From positions 186,001 to 250,000 of the forward strand of contig JAPPFM010000002.1 in assembly GCA_028821605.1 (NCBI GenBank): a DNA stretch of 64,000 nt, given 5' to 3'. Source of the stretch: Candidatus Poribacteria bacterium. Lineage in GTDB: Bacteria; Poribacteria; WGA-4E; WGA-3G. How positions within the stretch are numbered: the stretch's first letter is position 1; each line of letters opens with the position of its first letter. This document shows, one piece after another, positions 24,786 through 34,309 of the stretch. A program made the position numbers and the translations under genes. The notes under the pieces were generated by a model. The model was not told the origin of the DNA, did no database searches, and saw only the letters and a program-made list of their open reading frames with translations.

Positions 24786-25517
24786 ATGGCTTTTAGTTAT
24801 GACGAAGAAGATGGCTATGACGAAGAAGATAGTTTTGATGAAACAGATGATTTCGATGAAACAGACGATTTTGATGATGAGTCACAAGAGGCATTTCTGG
24901 ATGAAGAGGATGACGATTCCGATGATTTAGAAAGTCCTGATACCGCACTCTCTCAGGCTTTTCGTGAAGCAACAGGAACAGAAGAGGTAGAAGAGGACGA
25001 CGATGAGCTGGAGGACAGTGCGGCAGAAGAAGCGGATGACGATGAACAAGATCAACAGGCGGACAGTGCGGCAGAAGAAGCGGATGACCGTGATACTGAG
25101 GCATACGAACAACGGCTTGCAGAAGCAATAGACGCGTTGCCGGACGAAGAAGATTTAGAGGTCGAGTTACCCCCGCTGGAGCTGCCTTCGTTGGAAATTG
25201 AACCTTTCCGACCTCAAGAGCAAAGCAACTACGCTTATGCAGACGCTGTAACAGCCTACTATGAGGAGAAAGATTATCAACGGGCAATCGAAAAATTTAG
25301 CGAGGCTATAGAAAACGAGGCCCAAGATACAGAAGAGACCGATTCCAATGAAATCGTAGCGAAAGCCATGTACTGGCAAGCGGAGGCGTATGTCAAGATA
25401 CAGGACATTCCGCAAGCCATTGGGACTTTTGAGAGCCTCGTCCAGAATTGTCAAGGACATTACCTTGTCTTAGCCGCACAGCGGAGAGCAGATGAATTGA
25501 ACGCGAAAGATGCTTAA
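24786..25517 (+). CDS. Highly acidic TPR protein
   Basis: The product is 243 residues from ATG at 24786, with GGAGG 7 bases before it. The longer frame from 24570 overlaps the LamG gene. Residues 1-125 are very acidic, with repeats of DETDDF and an exact 28-base direct repeat (25013-25040 and 25061-25088) encoding DSAAEEADD. Residues 145-243 hold two to three tetratricopeptide-like helices (AVTAYYEEKDYQRAIEKF and AIGTFESLVQN). It is probably cytoplasmic and mediates protein interaction. No enzyme motif is present. The acidic region may vary between strains. Confidence 0.72.
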   Translation: MAFSYDEEDGYDEEDSFDETDDFDETDDFDDESQEAFLDEEDDDSDDLESPDTALSQAFREATGTEEVEEDDDELEDSAAEEADDDEQDQQADSAAEEADDRDTEAYEQRLAEAIDALPDEEDLEVELPPLELPSLEIEPFRPQEQSNYAYADAVTAYYEEKDYQRAIEKFSEAIENEAQDTEETDSNEIVAKAMYWQAEAYVKIQDIPQAIGTFESLVQNCQGHYLVLAAQRRADELNAKDA

Positions 25518-25602
25518 ACCGTTGTGTGTTTTATAGTGCGCCTTGCAAACTCGTATTGCAAAGGGCAGGTCCATATTAAGAAATAAAGGATTGACGAAAT
25601 TT

Positions 25603-27459
25603 GTGGAAACCTTGAAAACTTTTCTCAAACAGAAGGCGACTAACTTACGAATTCATTCGATCGTCTCGACATCGGAAGCAGGGTCTGGGCATCCAACCAC
25701 CTGTCTGTCAGCCGCGGATATTGTCTCAGCACTCTTTTTTCACGCCATGCGTTATGACACTACCAATGCCCAGAACCCCAACAACGATAGGTTCATTTTG
25801 TCGAAGGGACATGCGGCACCGCTGCTTTATGCTGCTTATGCGGAAGCGGGTATTATCCCGACCGAGAAACTACGTACCCTCCGGCAGATTGACAGCATCT
25901 TGGAGGGACATCCGACCCCTCGGTTTGAATGGACAGAGGTAGCGACAGGTTCGCTCGGACAAGGCTTATCACTTGGGCTTGGCATGGCTCTCAACGGCAA
26001 ATACTTGGACGCGTCTGATTACCGCGTCTACGTCCTCCTCGGTGATGGTGAGACTGCTGAGGGTGGTGTCTGGGAGGCAGCCGCTTTGGCATCCCACTAC
26101 GAGCTTAATAATCTAATCGGAATTGTAGATGTTAACGCCCTTGGACAGAGTCAGCGGACGATGTATACTTTCGACGTTGATACATACTGCCAGCGTTTTG
26201 AGGCGTTCGGCTGGCAAGCCATCGGCATTGATGGTCATGACTTCGATGAAATCCTTCCCGCGCTTGAGCAAGCCAAGGCTTCAACTGAAAAGCCGACAAT
26301 GATAATCGCTAAGACCTTTAAGGGCAAGGGTGTTTCATTCCTTGAAAACGCGGACAATTGGCACGGAAAAGCACTTGCCCAAGGTGAGGAACTTGATAAA
26401 GCCTTAGCGGAACTCGGTCCTTTGAGTGCGGACGAGGGGACCTCGCCCTTACAGATCGAATCGCCGAATGCTACAAGTGTCAGTGAAAACGGTTCTGCTG
26501 TAACCGAGTGTGAACCGCCTGACTATCCACCCGACGAAGATGTTGCAACGCGTAGTGGCTATGGCACAGGGCTTGCCAAGCTCGGCAGTGTGAATCCGGA
26601 CGTTGTTGCCTTGGATGGAGATACGAAAAACTCCACTTATGCTGAACAATTTATGGAACTCCATCCGAACAGATATTTTGAAATGTTCATCGCGGAGCAA
26701 AATTTGGTGGGGGCAGGCATCGGTTTGGCGAAGCGCGGAAAGATTCCGTTTGTCTCTACGTTCGCTGCGTTTTTATCGCGCGCTTATGACCAAATTCGGA
26801 TGTCCGCGATCTCACAGGCGAATATTAAATATGCCGGTTCACATTGTGGTGTCTCAATTGGTGAAGACGGACCTTCACAGATGGGATTAGAAGATGTCGC
26901 TATGTTCCGAGCGATTCCGGGGGCGGTTGTGCTGTATCCAAGCGATGCAATTGCCGCTGAACGACTTGTCGCTGAGGCTGCTGCACACGAAGGGATTGTT
27001 TACCTCCGCACCTCACGCCCGAAAACCGCTATTCTCTATGATGCCGCTGAGAGTTTTCCCATCGGTGGGTGTAAGGTTGTTCGGGAAAGCAGTGAGGATA
27101 AAGTGACGGTTGTTGCCGCAGGTGTTGCACTTCACGAAGCATTGAAGGCACACGAGATTCTTGCGCAAGACGGGATTGCTATACGCGTCATTGATTTATA
27201 TTCCATCAAGCCGATTGATGCGGAGGCACTGCAAAAGGCAGCGTCCGAAACGAACAACACCTTAATCACCGTCGAGGACCATTATCCTGAGGGCGGTCTA
27301 GGGGATGCTGTGCTGGAGGCTGTAGCAACGAAAGGGATTTACGTCCATAAACTTGCTGTTACCGGAATGCCGCGATCTGGAAAACCGGAAGAACTCTTGG
27401 AATATCACGGCATTAGTGCAAATGCTATTGTGCAGAAGGTGAAAGAGCTGATGCTATAA
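25603..27459 (+). CDS. Transketolase
   Basis: The product is 618 residues from GTG at 25603, placed 9 bases after AAAGGA. The frame is open further up to a TTG at 25543, which lacks a site. N-terminal thiamine-diphosphate domain: SGHPTTCLSAADI, then GDGETAEGGVWEA with a following Asn. C-terminal halves follow: the pyrimidine domain (GDTKNSTYAEQFMELHP, FVSTFAAFLSRAYDQIR) and the transketolase C domain. It fits the compact 620-residue type, like human transketolase. It transfers two-carbon ketol units in the pentose phosphate pathway. It opens a run of closely spaced genes ending with the selenoredoxin. Confidence 0.93.
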   Translation: METLKTFLKQKATNLRIHSIVSTSEAGSGHPTTCLSAADIVSALFFHAMRYDTTNAQNPNNDRFILSKGHAAPLLYAAYAEAGIIPTEKLRTLRQIDSILEGHPTPRFEWTEVATGSLGQGLSLGLGMALNGKYLDASDYRVYVLLGDGETAEGGVWEAAALASHYELNNLIGIVDVNALGQSQRTMYTFDVDTYCQRFEAFGWQAIGIDGHDFDEILPALEQAKASTEKPTMIIAKTFKGKGVSFLENADNWHGKALAQGEELDKALAELGPLSADEGTSPLQIESPNATSVSENGSAVTECEPPDYPPDEDVATRSGYGTGLAKLGSVNPDVVALDGDTKNSTYAEQFMELHPNRYFEMFIAEQNLVGAGIGLAKRGKIPFVSTFAAFLSRAYDQIRMSAISQANIKYAGSHCGVSIGEDGPSQMGLEDVAMFRAIPGAVVLYPSDAIAAERLVAEAAAHEGIVYLRTSRPKTAILYDAAESFPIGGCKVVRESSEDKVTVVAAGVALHEALKAHEILAQDGIAIRVIDLYSIKPIDAEALQKAASETNNTLITVEDHYPEGGLGDAVLEAVATKGIYVHKLAVTGMPRSGKPEELLEYHGISANAIVQKVKELML

Positions 27460-27474
27460 TTGAGGAGAACTGTT

Positions 27475-27744
27475 ATGCCATATTCGGATTATCCGCCTGG
27501 AACTATCGCTGCACGCGGGAAAGAGATCTATCAACAACAAATACGTGAGAAGGTTGAACCGCAGCACAAAGGCAAGTTTTTGTCTGTTGACATCGAAACA
27601 GGGGACTATGAAATTGACACCGACGATTTATCTCCGTCTCTGCGTCTCCTTGCTAAGCGTCCTGAGGCTGTGATTTACAGTTTACGCATCGGGTTTCGGG
27701 CTGCTCATCGAATCGGCTTTAAATTTTCGTCGCAGAAACAATGA
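27475..27744 (+). CDS. Small conserved hypothetical protein
   Basis: This 89-residue protein starts at ATG 27475, with GAGGAG 8 bases before. Its sequence (AARGKEIYQQQIREKVEPQ, then FLSVDIETGDYEIDTDD and YSLRIGFRAAHRIGF) resembles short soluble proteins seen in cyanobacteria and other phyla, sometimes next to small protease or toxin-like genes. I do not know its function. It is almost certainly in the operon with transketolase (15 bases upstream) and cytochrome c (6 bases downstream). Confidence 0.7.
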   Translation: MPYSDYPPGTIAARGKEIYQQQIREKVEPQHKGKFLSVDIETGDYEIDTDDLSPSLRLLAKRPEAVIYSLRIGFRAAHRIGFKFSSQKQ

Positions 27745-27750
27745 TTATAG

Positions 27751-28119
27751 ATGCAAAACAGAATTGTTTGGATTACCGTGCTGGGGATTATCCTTCTGGT
27801 TGGGATTGGAATGATTTACGTCTTGCGCGTCCCGCGCGCGGCACCTAAAACTTATCCAGCGGATAAGGGGCCCAACTTTATTGATGTCACTGCTTATACG
27901 CCCGAAATGCAAAAGGCTTACGAACTTTTTACCCGCAAATGTAGCCGGTGTCATACTGTAGCGCGCCCGATCAATTCCACATTTGCACCAGAAGAATGGC
28001 GAAAATATGTCTATAAGATGATGCGAAAACCGGGTTCAGGACTCACTCCGAAAACGGCAGAAGAGATCATTAAATTTCTGATTTACGATTCAAAACACCG
28101 AGGGAAAAAGCCAAAATGA
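27751..28119 (+). CDS. Membrane-anchored monohaem cytochrome c-like protein
   Basis: This 122-residue protein has a single N-terminal membrane helix (about residues 6-26). The haem motif is Cys64-Ser-Arg-Cys67-His68 (KCSRCHTVARP). KMMRKPGSGLTP near residue 90 probably supplies the axial methionine. It would face the periplasm and carry electrons. Its stop codon overlaps the start of the selenoredoxin (ATGA), so translation of the two is coupled, which suggests a shared redox role. Confidence 0.85.
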   Translation: MQNRIVWITVLGIILLVGIGMIYVLRVPRAAPKTYPADKGPNFIDVTAYTPEMQKAYELFTRKCSRCHTVARPINSTFAPEEWRKYVYKMMRKPGSGLTPKTAEEIIKFLIYDSKHRGKKPK

Positions 28120-29252
28120 TCATTGAAATATCGGTTCCTAAGGGGCGGTCTATATTGGAATTCATGGTGTTAGTAGTATTTTTCTGTGCAATTGGTATAC
28201 AAATGGGATTTGCCGAGAAGAACATGAATGAAAAAGATTTTCAGATTTCAATAGATGCGCAACGCGTCGAATTTACTGCACCGCCTATTTTCAGAAATGG
28301 TGAATGGTTCGTGCCTTTAGAAGGTTTTGCCAAACAACTTGATTTGAAAGTCGAGTATCCAGAAGGTGCTAAAATGGTAGTTCTCTGCGGCGGAAAGGCA
28401 TCAGAATTATGCGTGCCTCTCCAATTGGGGGATGACGAAAAGGGGGCTGTGGAGATTGGTGGCGTAGTTTATGCGCGTCCTGCACATATCGCGGAACCCT
28501 TCGGTTTTGAGATTTATGAGGTGGCATCGAACGCTTTGGAAGTTGTCCAACCTGCACACCTCGCTCCTGAGTTCACCCTCCCCGACTTGGAAGGTATACC
28601 GAAACACTTAAAAGATTTCCGAGGGAAAAAGACCTTTCTTTACGTTTGGGGTTCGTGGTGAGGCTGTCGTGGACAACTGCCGGGCTGGCAGGAATTTTAC
28701 GCTGAACACCGTGAAAAACTAAACTTGGTTTCCGTTGCTATTGATGCGCAAGGCGCATCTGTCGTGCGTCCTTGGCATGATGCAGCAAACGCCGATTTCG
28801 TTACGCTTGTTGATTCGCAGAATGTATTCGGCACCCGTTATAACCTTAAAGCTATTCCTTACGGTGTTATGATTGATGAGGCGGGACGATTGGTTAAAGC
28901 ACCTTTCAACGTTAATGTTAGGGATCAAAAAACCCTCGCAATGCTTGAAAAGTGGCTGTCGGATCCCGACTACAATACGATGCTGCTTCGCGAGATGAAA
29001 CCATCAAGCAAACCGACTTCAAAGACTGCTACTGAAGCCGCCGCCCGCTTTCAACTCGGTCTCACTTTGCTGGAGGTAGGAAAGAAGGGAGAGGCGATGG
29101 CAGAATGGCGAAAGGCTTTAGCGTTAGATCCGCAGAATTGGATTATCCATAAGCAAATTTGGGCAGTGGAGCACCCAGACAAATTCTACAAGGACGGCGT
29201 TGATTACGGTTGGCAAAAATCACAGTTAGAGGCGGAAAAAAGTGAACCGTAG
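28116..29252 (+). CDS. Selenocysteine TlpA-like redoxin with TPR tail (UGA read-through)
   Basis: One frame runs from ATG 28116 to TAG 29252, broken only by TGA at 28659-28661. Read as selenocysteine this gives 378 residues with Trp-Sec182-Gly-Cys184-Arg where TlpA/ResA proteins have Trp-Cys-x-x-Cys. Domains: signal peptide (about 12-33), a small copper-amine-oxidase-N-like segment (VEFTAPPIFRNGEWFVPLEG), a redoxin domain (about 148-295), and a helical TPR-like tail. A 5-bp stem with a GGGCT loop starts 15 bases after the TGA, a fit to the bacterial SECIS. Coupling to cytochrome c by ATGA overlap supports a thiol-redox role. If read as two genes, the second part has no start. Confidence 0.85.
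28659..28691 (+). promoter_or_regulatory. Candidate SECIS after UGA of redoxin
   Basis: TGA (28659-28661), then 15 bases, then CTGCC (28677-28681), loop GGGCT and GGCAG (28687-28691). The spacing of 20 bases to a loop that starts with G fits bacterial SECIS models. Folding was done by eye. Confidence 0.6.
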
Positions 29253-29302
29253 AAACAGAAGAACTAATTCGGAGAAACTTTGTCTAATCTTTGGGGGAAA
29301 CG

Positions 29303-29986
29303 ATGAAGGAGAGTTTGCAGAACATTGGGGACCTCATTGCTGAACCGAGTGCCGCGTTTTCGCGTCTCAAGTCGCAACCGAGATCTGGCATCGCATACAT
29401 AGTCTTTTATCTGTTTTCTGTTCTCATTGGTTGGGCTGTTTTTCCGTACACTGAAGCACTGACGGCTACAAAACTTGTGGAAGGCGGTTTGCAGCCGGAA
29501 CAAATTGAAGCTGCAGGAAATATGGGTCAGATTTTCCAGAGCATTGGTATCTTCATCGGACCGATTTTTGCAATTCTGGCGTTCATCATTATCAGTGCTC
29601 TTCTCAGGTTAGCGGCTCGATTTTTTGTCGAAGATGATACATTAAGATTTAGACATATCTATGCCGCTGTAGTCCATATTTCGCTGATTGGTTGTGTCAT
29701 ACAACTGGTGAATGCTGCGCTACTACTTGTTTTTAAAGATGTAGACGGGATCAAAAGCACTGTAGACTTAAAAATGATTCCGGGGTTGCATTTATTATTG
29801 GGAGGTGGTGCGAACCCTAAGTTGACAATGTTGCTCAGTCACATAAATCCGTTGAGTTTGTGGCTAATTGCGGTGACAGCAATAGCGATCACAGTGCTTG
29901 TTGATATAGAAAAGAACAAAGCCCGTGCCGCGGCGGTGGTGTTATGGGTACTCAGCATTCTGCCTGAGGTCGTATTTGCCACCTGA
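29303..29986 (+). CDS. Yip1-domain membrane protein 1
   Basis: The product is 227 residues from ATG at 29303 (GGGGGAAA a few bases before). It begins with a short soluble helix ending in a Pro-containing basic linker (AAFSRLKSQPRSG), then five membrane helices. This is the layout of bacterial Yip1-family proteins. The function in bacteria is not established. The next gene is a diverged copy of the same family in the same direction, with 11 bases between. Confidence 0.8.
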   Translation: MKESLQNIGDLIAEPSAAFSRLKSQPRSGIAYIVFYLFSVLIGWAVFPYTEALTATKLVEGGLQPEQIEAAGNMGQIFQSIGIFIGPIFAILAFIIISALLRLAARFFVEDDTLRFRHIYAAVVHISLIGCVIQLVNAALLLVFKDVDGIKSTVDLKMIPGLHLLLGGGANPKLTMLLSHINPLSLWLIAVTAIAITVLVDIEKNKARAAAVVLWVLSILPEVVFAT

Positions 29987-29997
29987 GCATCGGAATT

Positions 29998-30684
29998 ATG
30001 AAAGAGAGTTGGCAAAATCTCATTGATCTCATCGCGAACCCGAAAGCCACGTTCACGCGACTGAAATCTAAACCAAAGTGGGGTGTCACGTTCCTTGTCT
30101 TCTGCTTTCTTGTCGTGGTGTTGGCATGGATAGTTTTCCCATTTACGGAGAAGTTCATTAACCCACAGTATGCAGGTAAGTTAGCCGATATTGAGTTGTT
30201 TGGATCTACCAAAGCCGCAGCTATGGTGCTTGTTGCGGTGAGTGGAATTATTCTTGGGATTCTCTGTGCTGTTGTGTTCAGTATTGGACTCACCGTGGTA
30301 TCGAGAGTTTTCAAGGTAAATGAGGCACTCAAATTTAAACACATCTTCGCGGCTTGGTGGCATACTATCTTGATTAATCCATTGATATTTTTTATCAATA
30401 TCGCATTTCTTCCAGTTTTTAGGCACCTTGAGGATATTGAGACAGTTGTTGATATGCGAATTATTCCCGGAGTCCACATGTTGGTGACATCCGTCGAAAA
30501 TCCACATCTTCTGTTTTTTTTCAGTTATATAGATATCTTGGGTATATGGAATATTTTTGTTTTAACTGTAGCTGTTTCTACACTTGCGGAAGTTAGTAAA
30601 GCAAAGGCGTGTCTTACGGCAGTAATCATTTGGCTATTAAGAATCGGCGTTGATACTTTATTCCAGGTTGGTTCTTCTTCTTAA
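29998..30684 (+). CDS. Yip1-domain membrane protein 2
   Basis: The product is 228 residues, a tandem paralogue of the gene at 29303: the N-termini MKESLQNIGDLIAEPSAAF and MKESWQNLIDLIANPKATF align directly. It has five membrane helices. The start follows the upstream stop by 11 bases, so co-transcription is likely. The giant DUF4175 gene starts 67 bases later and also has N-terminal membrane helices. The function is unknown. Confidence 0.8.
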   Translation: MKESWQNLIDLIANPKATFTRLKSKPKWGVTFLVFCFLVVVLAWIVFPFTEKFINPQYAGKLADIELFGSTKAAAMVLVAVSGIILGILCAVVFSIGLTVVSRVFKVNEALKFKHIFAAWWHTILINPLIFFINIAFLPVFRHLEDIETVVDMRIIPGVHMLVTSVENPHLLFFFSYIDILGIWNIFVLTVAVSTLAEVSKAKACLTAVIIWLLRIGVDTLFQVGSSS

Positions 30685-30751
30685 AAGTATGTGGATGACA
30701 GAGCGTTGGTAGAATCTTATGAATCGTGGATAATGTCGGTGGAGGAGCATA

Positions 30752-33700
30752 ATGAATACAAGAGAAGGTTACGCAGAATTACAAGCGAGAATTTTGGAGG
30801 CGCGACGCGTCTGGAAACGCAGCCTCTTCTGGACAGGATTTGCTATTGTTTTAACAGGAATCTTAGCAATTTTTATCGGTGAAGCCTTTGTCGATTGGCT
30901 CATGCCGCTTCCGAGTGCGGTCCGAATTGCGTTGTTAGTGATTGGTGTTGGTGTAATTGGTTACCTACTTTACAAATATCTCGTTCAGCCGATTAAGGCT
31001 TCACTCACACTCCGCGATATCGCGCTCAACGTAGAACGAAACCATCCGGACCTTGAAGATAGGTTGGTAAGTGCGATTGAATTCGGGAACCGAGAATCGG
31101 CGGATCCAATTGAAGCACACATGCTCCAACGCTTGCTTGACGATACTACCGAGCGGGTGGAAGGCATCGATTTCAAGGCAACGATTGATCACAGTCGTAC
31201 GCGCAAGCATGTCGGCATCGCGGCTTTGGTTGTTGTCGGTTGTTTTGTGCTTTCAATGCTGTTTCCAACGGAAATCCATACGAGTTTGCTCCGTGTGTTG
31301 GTGCCTTGGGAGAAAACGGATCCGATTTTAACAACCAAACTCGTCGTTGAGCCGGGGAATGCGCGCATCCTCCGTGGCAAGAGCCTCCCCATTCATGTCA
31401 CCGTCACCGGTAAATCTGCTGAAAAGGTTGTCTTGACGTATGGAAATGTTGGCGAGCAAAGTGTACCCGCATCTGAAACCGAAGAAATTGGGCAGCAGAT
31501 TAATATGTTGCAAAACCCGGATGATAAACGCGGATTCTCTTATGAGATTTTCAACATTGATGCCGATATGGAATACTATGTCGTTGCGAATGAGGCTACC
31601 TCGGAACGCTATACCGTTGAAGTCTTTGAAATGCCGAAAGTGACTGAAATTTCGGTTGCTTACACTTACCCGGATTATACGGGTCTCAAGTCTGTCGTCC
31701 AAACAGGTACGGGCAACATTCAAGCAGTCGTTGGTACACAAGCGGAAATCAAACTTACGACGAATAAGGCTATCCAAACCGCGACATTCACCCGTAGGAC
31801 AGGCACGAAGGACGGTTTTCTTGTCTCCGCTGCTGAGAAATTGAACATGACTCCGGAACCTGTCTCAATGCCAATGGTTATCTCCGGTGGGAACACACTT
31901 ACGACAACTGTAGACGTTGTTGAAGATGGGACATATACCGTTGAGCTGCTATGCATTGATGGATTCAATAACGAGATACCGATTGAATACGCCATCAAAG
32001 CGATTCCGGACAATGTGCCGGAAGTTGCTATTAAAGAACCTGGGCGAGATGTCAAAACGACAAAGTTAGGCGAAGTGGAAATTGTCGCTGAAGCGACAGA
32101 CGACTATGGGATTGCGGAATTGAAACTCATGTATCGCGTCGGATCTGACGAACTGCAGGAGTTAATCATGGAACCCGCTACTTCCACGCCTATTGTAGAG
32201 CAAGAATCCGGTGAGGCAATCCAGCGTCGTGTTGCAGATGGTACTTATACCTTCTATTTGGAGGAATTTGATGTTGAACCGGGGGATATTATCTCCTACT
32301 ATGCACACGCTGTTGATAACAATACACACACCGGTCCTGGGGAAGCCAGTAGCGATATTTACTTCATTGAAATCCGCCCTTTTAATGAAAATTTCCAGGA
32401 GGGAGAAGCGCAACAACAGGGACAACCTGAGCCAACAAACCCACTCAGGGAGGTTGTTACCTCTCAGAAGCAGATTATCCGAGAGACAGCGAAACACATT
32501 AGCACTAAACCTTCTACAATTACGGCAGAATATGAGGCAGCCGTTAGGAAAACGGGTGACAAACAATCCACCTTAAAGGATAAGACGCAACGACTTGTCG
32601 ATGAGTTTAGTATGGCTATGCAAGGGGAATCAGCTGTCACGCCTGAGATTCTGATGAACTTGGAAGATGCCATAGACAGAATGGGTGAGGCGACTGATAG
32701 TCTGAACGCTGTACAGCCAACTGAAGCGATACCCCCCGAGCAAGAGGCTCTTGAACTGTTGATAAAGGTCAGCCTTGAACTTCCCAAAGTGCTGATGCAA
32801 ATGCGGAATAGTAATCCGCAGCTTGCCGAGAATTTTGAACTCGAAATGGAGGAGTTACAAAGCGAACTTGAGAACCAGCAGAACGAGCTTGACATGGAAA
32901 TGCAGGAGCAGACGCAGGAGATGTTAGATCAAGCCCGTGAGATGCTGGAAGAACAGGAGCAACTGAGTCAACAAAGCCAGCAGTTGGGACGTGAAAGTGA
33001 ACCTGCTCCGAGCGAAATGCAACAGAATAGCCAGCAACAGGAGCAGTTGTCGCAACAGGCACAACAGATGGCGCAGCAGCTCGGCACCATGCAACAGAAT
33101 GGGCAAGGAACGCAGGGGCAACGCCTCAATCAAGCCGGTCAAGCGATGCAACAGGCGAGTGAGCAGATGCAGGGGGCTGCGCAGGGCATGCAACAGCAGG
33201 AACCTCAACTGAGTGCCGCCAAGGGTCAAAAGGCAGAAGAGAGGCTTGGAGAAGCTATTGAACAGTTGGAAAAGGTCGCCGCGGAATTCACGGATGCTGC
33301 ACTTGACAGAGCCGAGCAACAACTTCAGCAGTTGACACAGGCGCAATCTGATGTCCAAGAGCAGACGCAAGAGCTCAGAAACCGTTCCCAGCAATCGGAG
33401 TTGCGTCCTGAGGATTACCGACAAGCCTCTGAACTCGCGAATCAACAGCGTGAACTTCAGCGCGAGCTGGAGGCACTTGAGAGAACGCTCGATAACATTC
33501 AACAGCAACTTGCGCCGGACAATCCAGAGGCAGCACAAAGTGTGGCTGATGCAACGAGACGCCTCGCTGAAGAACAGACTGCCGAAGATATGTCAACCGC
33601 ACGGCGTGCCTTGCAATGGCGCAGTTTCCGTGCCGCTGACCAGAATCAGCAAGAGGCGGTAGACACGCTGAGGCAGGCACAGGCGGATCTGCAACAGGCG

Positions 33701-34243
33701 CAAGCCAATATGGCGAATACCGAAGAAGAACAACTTGAAGCTGCTCTCCAACAACTTCAGCAAGCGCAAGAACAGATGGAGGACATCCAACGCGAGCTGC
33801 AAGCGATGGAAGGACAAGAGCAGACGGAGGAACAGCAACGCCGTCAGCAACAACTCGCGCAACAGCAGCAACAGATTCAAGAGCAGATGCAACAAGCGCA
33901 AGAGACGATGCAAAGGCAAAATAATCAGCAGCCCGGGCAGCAACCCGGGGAAGGTGAGGCTGAAAATCAAGAAGCACGTGCGGGTGGTCGGGAGTCGAAT
34001 CGGGAGATTGATAGGCTCTGGCTCAACATGCTTGATACCATGGACTACCGTCCTGGAAACCGATCAAACCCGTTCCCTAATTATGAGTTGGTTATTCGCG
34101 ATCTGGAGAAGTTGGAAGTCGCACTTGAAGAAAGACTCAACACCCTTCAGGAGAAGAAGCAACTCACGCAGGTGGCTAAGGAGGATGTCCCGCCTGAATA
34201 CCGCAGACTCGTTGATAATTACTACGAGTCTTTATCGCGGTAA
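30752..34243 (+). CDS. DUF4175-type membrane protein with long Gln-rich coiled coil
   Basis: This 1163-residue protein starts at ATG 30752 with GGTGGAGGAG upstream. It has three membrane helices (about 25-45, 58-80 and 150-168). Immunoglobulin-like beta segments lie up to about 550 (VVEPGNARILRGKSLPIHV, VPEVAIKEPGRDV). A very long helical region (about 560-1085) is rich in Gln and Glu (LSQQAQQMAQQLG, QLAQQQQQIQEQMQ), and a conserved helical C-terminus follows (WLNMLDTMDYRPG). The layout fits DUF4175. Such proteins are often seen with VWA/Bat genes. The coil would lie outside the membrane. Function is unknown. Confidence 0.82.
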   Translation: MNTREGYAELQARILEARRVWKRSLFWTGFAIVLTGILAIFIGEAFVDWLMPLPSAVRIALLVIGVGVIGYLLYKYLVQPIKASLTLRDIALNVERNHPDLEDRLVSAIEFGNRESADPIEAHMLQRLLDDTTERVEGIDFKATIDHSRTRKHVGIAALVVVGCFVLSMLFPTEIHTSLLRVLVPWEKTDPILTTKLVVEPGNARILRGKSLPIHVTVTGKSAEKVVLTYGNVGEQSVPASETEEIGQQINMLQNPDDKRGFSYEIFNIDADMEYYVVANEATSERYTVEVFEMPKVTEISVAYTYPDYTGLKSVVQTGTGNIQAVVGTQAEIKLTTNKAIQTATFTRRTGTKDGFLVSAAEKLNMTPEPVSMPMVISGGNTLTTTVDVVEDGTYTVELLCIDGFNNEIPIEYAIKAIPDNVPEVAIKEPGRDVKTTKLGEVEIVAEATDDYGIAELKLMYRVGSDELQELIMEPATSTPIVEQESGEAIQRRVADGTYTFYLEEFDVEPGDIISYYAHAVDNNTHTGPGEASSDIYFIEIRPFNENFQEGEAQQQGQPEPTNPLREVVTSQKQIIRETAKHISTKPSTITAEYEAAVRKTGDKQSTLKDKTQRLVDEFSMAMQGESAVTPEILMNLEDAIDRMGEATDSLNAVQPTEAIPPEQEALELLIKVSLELPKVLMQMRNSNPQLAENFELEMEELQSELENQQNELDMEMQEQTQEMLDQAREMLEEQEQLSQQSQQLGRESEPAPSEMQQNSQQQEQLSQQAQQMAQQLGTMQQNGQGTQGQRLNQAGQAMQQASEQMQGAAQGMQQQEPQLSAAKGQKAEERLGEAIEQLEKVAAEFTDAALDRAEQQLQQLTQAQSDVQEQTQELRNRSQQSELRPEDYRQASELANQQRELQRELEALERTLDNIQQQLAPDNPEAAQSVADATRRLAEEQTAEDMSTARRALQWRSFRAADQNQQEAVDTLRQAQADLQQAQANMANTEEEQLEAALQQLQQAQEQMEDIQRELQAMEGQEQTEEQQRRQQQLAQQQQQIQEQMQQAQETMQRQNNQQPGQQPGEGEAENQEARAGGRESNREIDRLWLNMLDTMDYRPGNRSNPFPNYELVIRDLEKLEVALEERLNTLQEKKQLTQVAKEDVPPEYRRLVDNYYESLSR

Positions 34244-34305
34244 TAGTTGTCAGTACGGATTTTTCTTCCCGTAGAAAACCCGTACTGGGGACTGATAACT
34301 ACTAA
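34244..34305. repeat. Imperfect inverted repeat between DUF4175 and PPK2
   Basis: AGTTGTCAGTACGG pairs in part with CCGTACTGGGGACTGATAACT around an AT-rich centre. It may act as a weak terminator or be a dispersed palindrome. A related GGTTATCAGTCTTCAGT stretch lies at about 1620-1640. Confidence 0.45.
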
Positions 34306-34309
34306 AAAT

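Noticed and set aside
28116-28661. Ordinary stop or sequencing error at the redoxin TGA
   Set aside because: The stop lies exactly at the active-site Cys, the frame continues without shift, and a SECIS-like stem follows. Two other TGAs in the window behave the same way. An error remains possible but is less likely.
32924-33977. Two 200-codon minus-strand frames, Leu-rich and Arg/Leu-rich
   Set aside because: They mirror the CAG/CAA-rich coding of the DUF4175 coiled coil. The Leu richness is the complement of Gln codons.
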